This document shows positions 23,595 to 23,664 of a DNA stretch of 23,664 nucleotides, in pieces (the first letter of the stretch is position 1; each line of letters begins with the position of its first letter). Made by a program: the position numbers and the translations under genes. This DNA comes from an uncultured Prevotella sp. (GTDB lineage Bacteria > Bacteroidota > Bacteroidia > Bacteroidales > Bacteroidaceae): positions 1-23,664 of the forward strand of contig CAKQPF010000053.1 in NCBI GenBank assembly GCA_934256705.1, given 5' to 3'. Under the pieces are notes generated by a model. That model did not search any database. It worked only from the letters and a program-made list of their open reading frames with translations, and had not been told where the DNA came from.

Positions 23595-23664
23595 ATCGAG
23601 TAGGAGGAAAACGAAGTAGTTTTTCTCCTACTTTCGTTTTCCGACCTCTCACACCACCGTACGT
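23595..23664 (-). mobile_element. 3' end of a group II intron (domains V-VI, partial)
   Basis: Read on the minus strand, the window edge begins with ACGTACGGTGGT, the typical 3' strand of domain V, then GTGAGAGG and a domain VI stem-loop. GAG-AGG (23650-23645) pairs with CCT-A-CTC (23604-23598), leaving A23601 bulged. GGAAAACG and (A)AAGTAG continue the helix against CTACTT and CGTTTTCC, with an 8-nt loop at 23620-23627. The bulged A is 7 nt from the predicted last base (23595), and the intron would end in AT, both as expected for branch point and 3' splice site. The 5' strand of domain V and any reverse-transcriptase gene would lie beyond the window. Pairing was worked out by eye. Confidence 0.8.

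Overview
The window looks like chromosomal DNA from a member of the Bacteroidales, most probably Prevotella or a close relative. The evidence is the Bacteroidetes-type promoters (TAnnTTTG at -7, sometimes with TTTG or TTG about 20 nt upstream), the near absence of Shine-Dalgarno sequences, a MacB split into separate ATPase and permease genes, long intergenic hairpin and polypyrimidine repeats, and the protein families present. The genus is an inference from style; no marker gene for it is in the window.

Region 1 (1-5349) is housekeeping: the tail of an unknown gene, a large UvrD-type helicase with a DnaQ-like 3'-5' exonuclease inserted in it, a bidirectional terminator, and on the minus strand trigger factor (tig) and the LPS-export ATPase lptB. 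Region 2 (about 5367-8280, plus strand) diverges from lptB and holds the phospholipid-transport genes mlaE and mlaF, overlapping by 4 nt, then a membrane histidine kinase with no regulator beside it. Region 3 (8281-9633) is a repeat-rich spacer and agmatine deiminase (aguA). Region 4 (10022-16679) is a tripartite efflux module, tolC-like / macA / macB ATPase / macB permease, followed by a LytS-type kinase and LytTR regulator pair and a perfect 16-bp terminator stem. Region 5 is an acyl-CoA synthetase gene (16929-18578).

From 18579 to the right edge the sequence becomes accessory in character. There is a 0.9-kb noncoding island with two direct repeats of about 215 bp, each carrying 34-bp inverted arms, around a separate 213-bp nested palindrome. 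Next come a short soluble LytS-like kinase and a second LytTR regulator, both with a -7 box almost touching the start codon. A seven-unit 22-bp tandem array begins at the regulator's stop codon. A large palindrome built from GGTGGAA blocks follows. After it, on the minus strand, lie a DUF1016/PDDEXK nuclease gene and the 3' remnant of a type I restriction-modification methylase gene (hsdM). The last 70 bases match the 3' end of a group II intron (domains V and VI, with a bulged branch-point A) read on the minus strand. A 32-nt copy of its end plus flanking exon recurs 2.05 kb to the left, bracketing the hsdM/DUF1016 remnant.

Working together, tig, lptB and mlaEF serve protein folding and outer-membrane lipid supply. 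The MacAB-TolC module exports an unknown substrate and may be controlled by the LytSR pair behind it. The right third looks like a former restriction locus reworked by mobile elements. No tRNA, rRNA or CRISPR array was seen.
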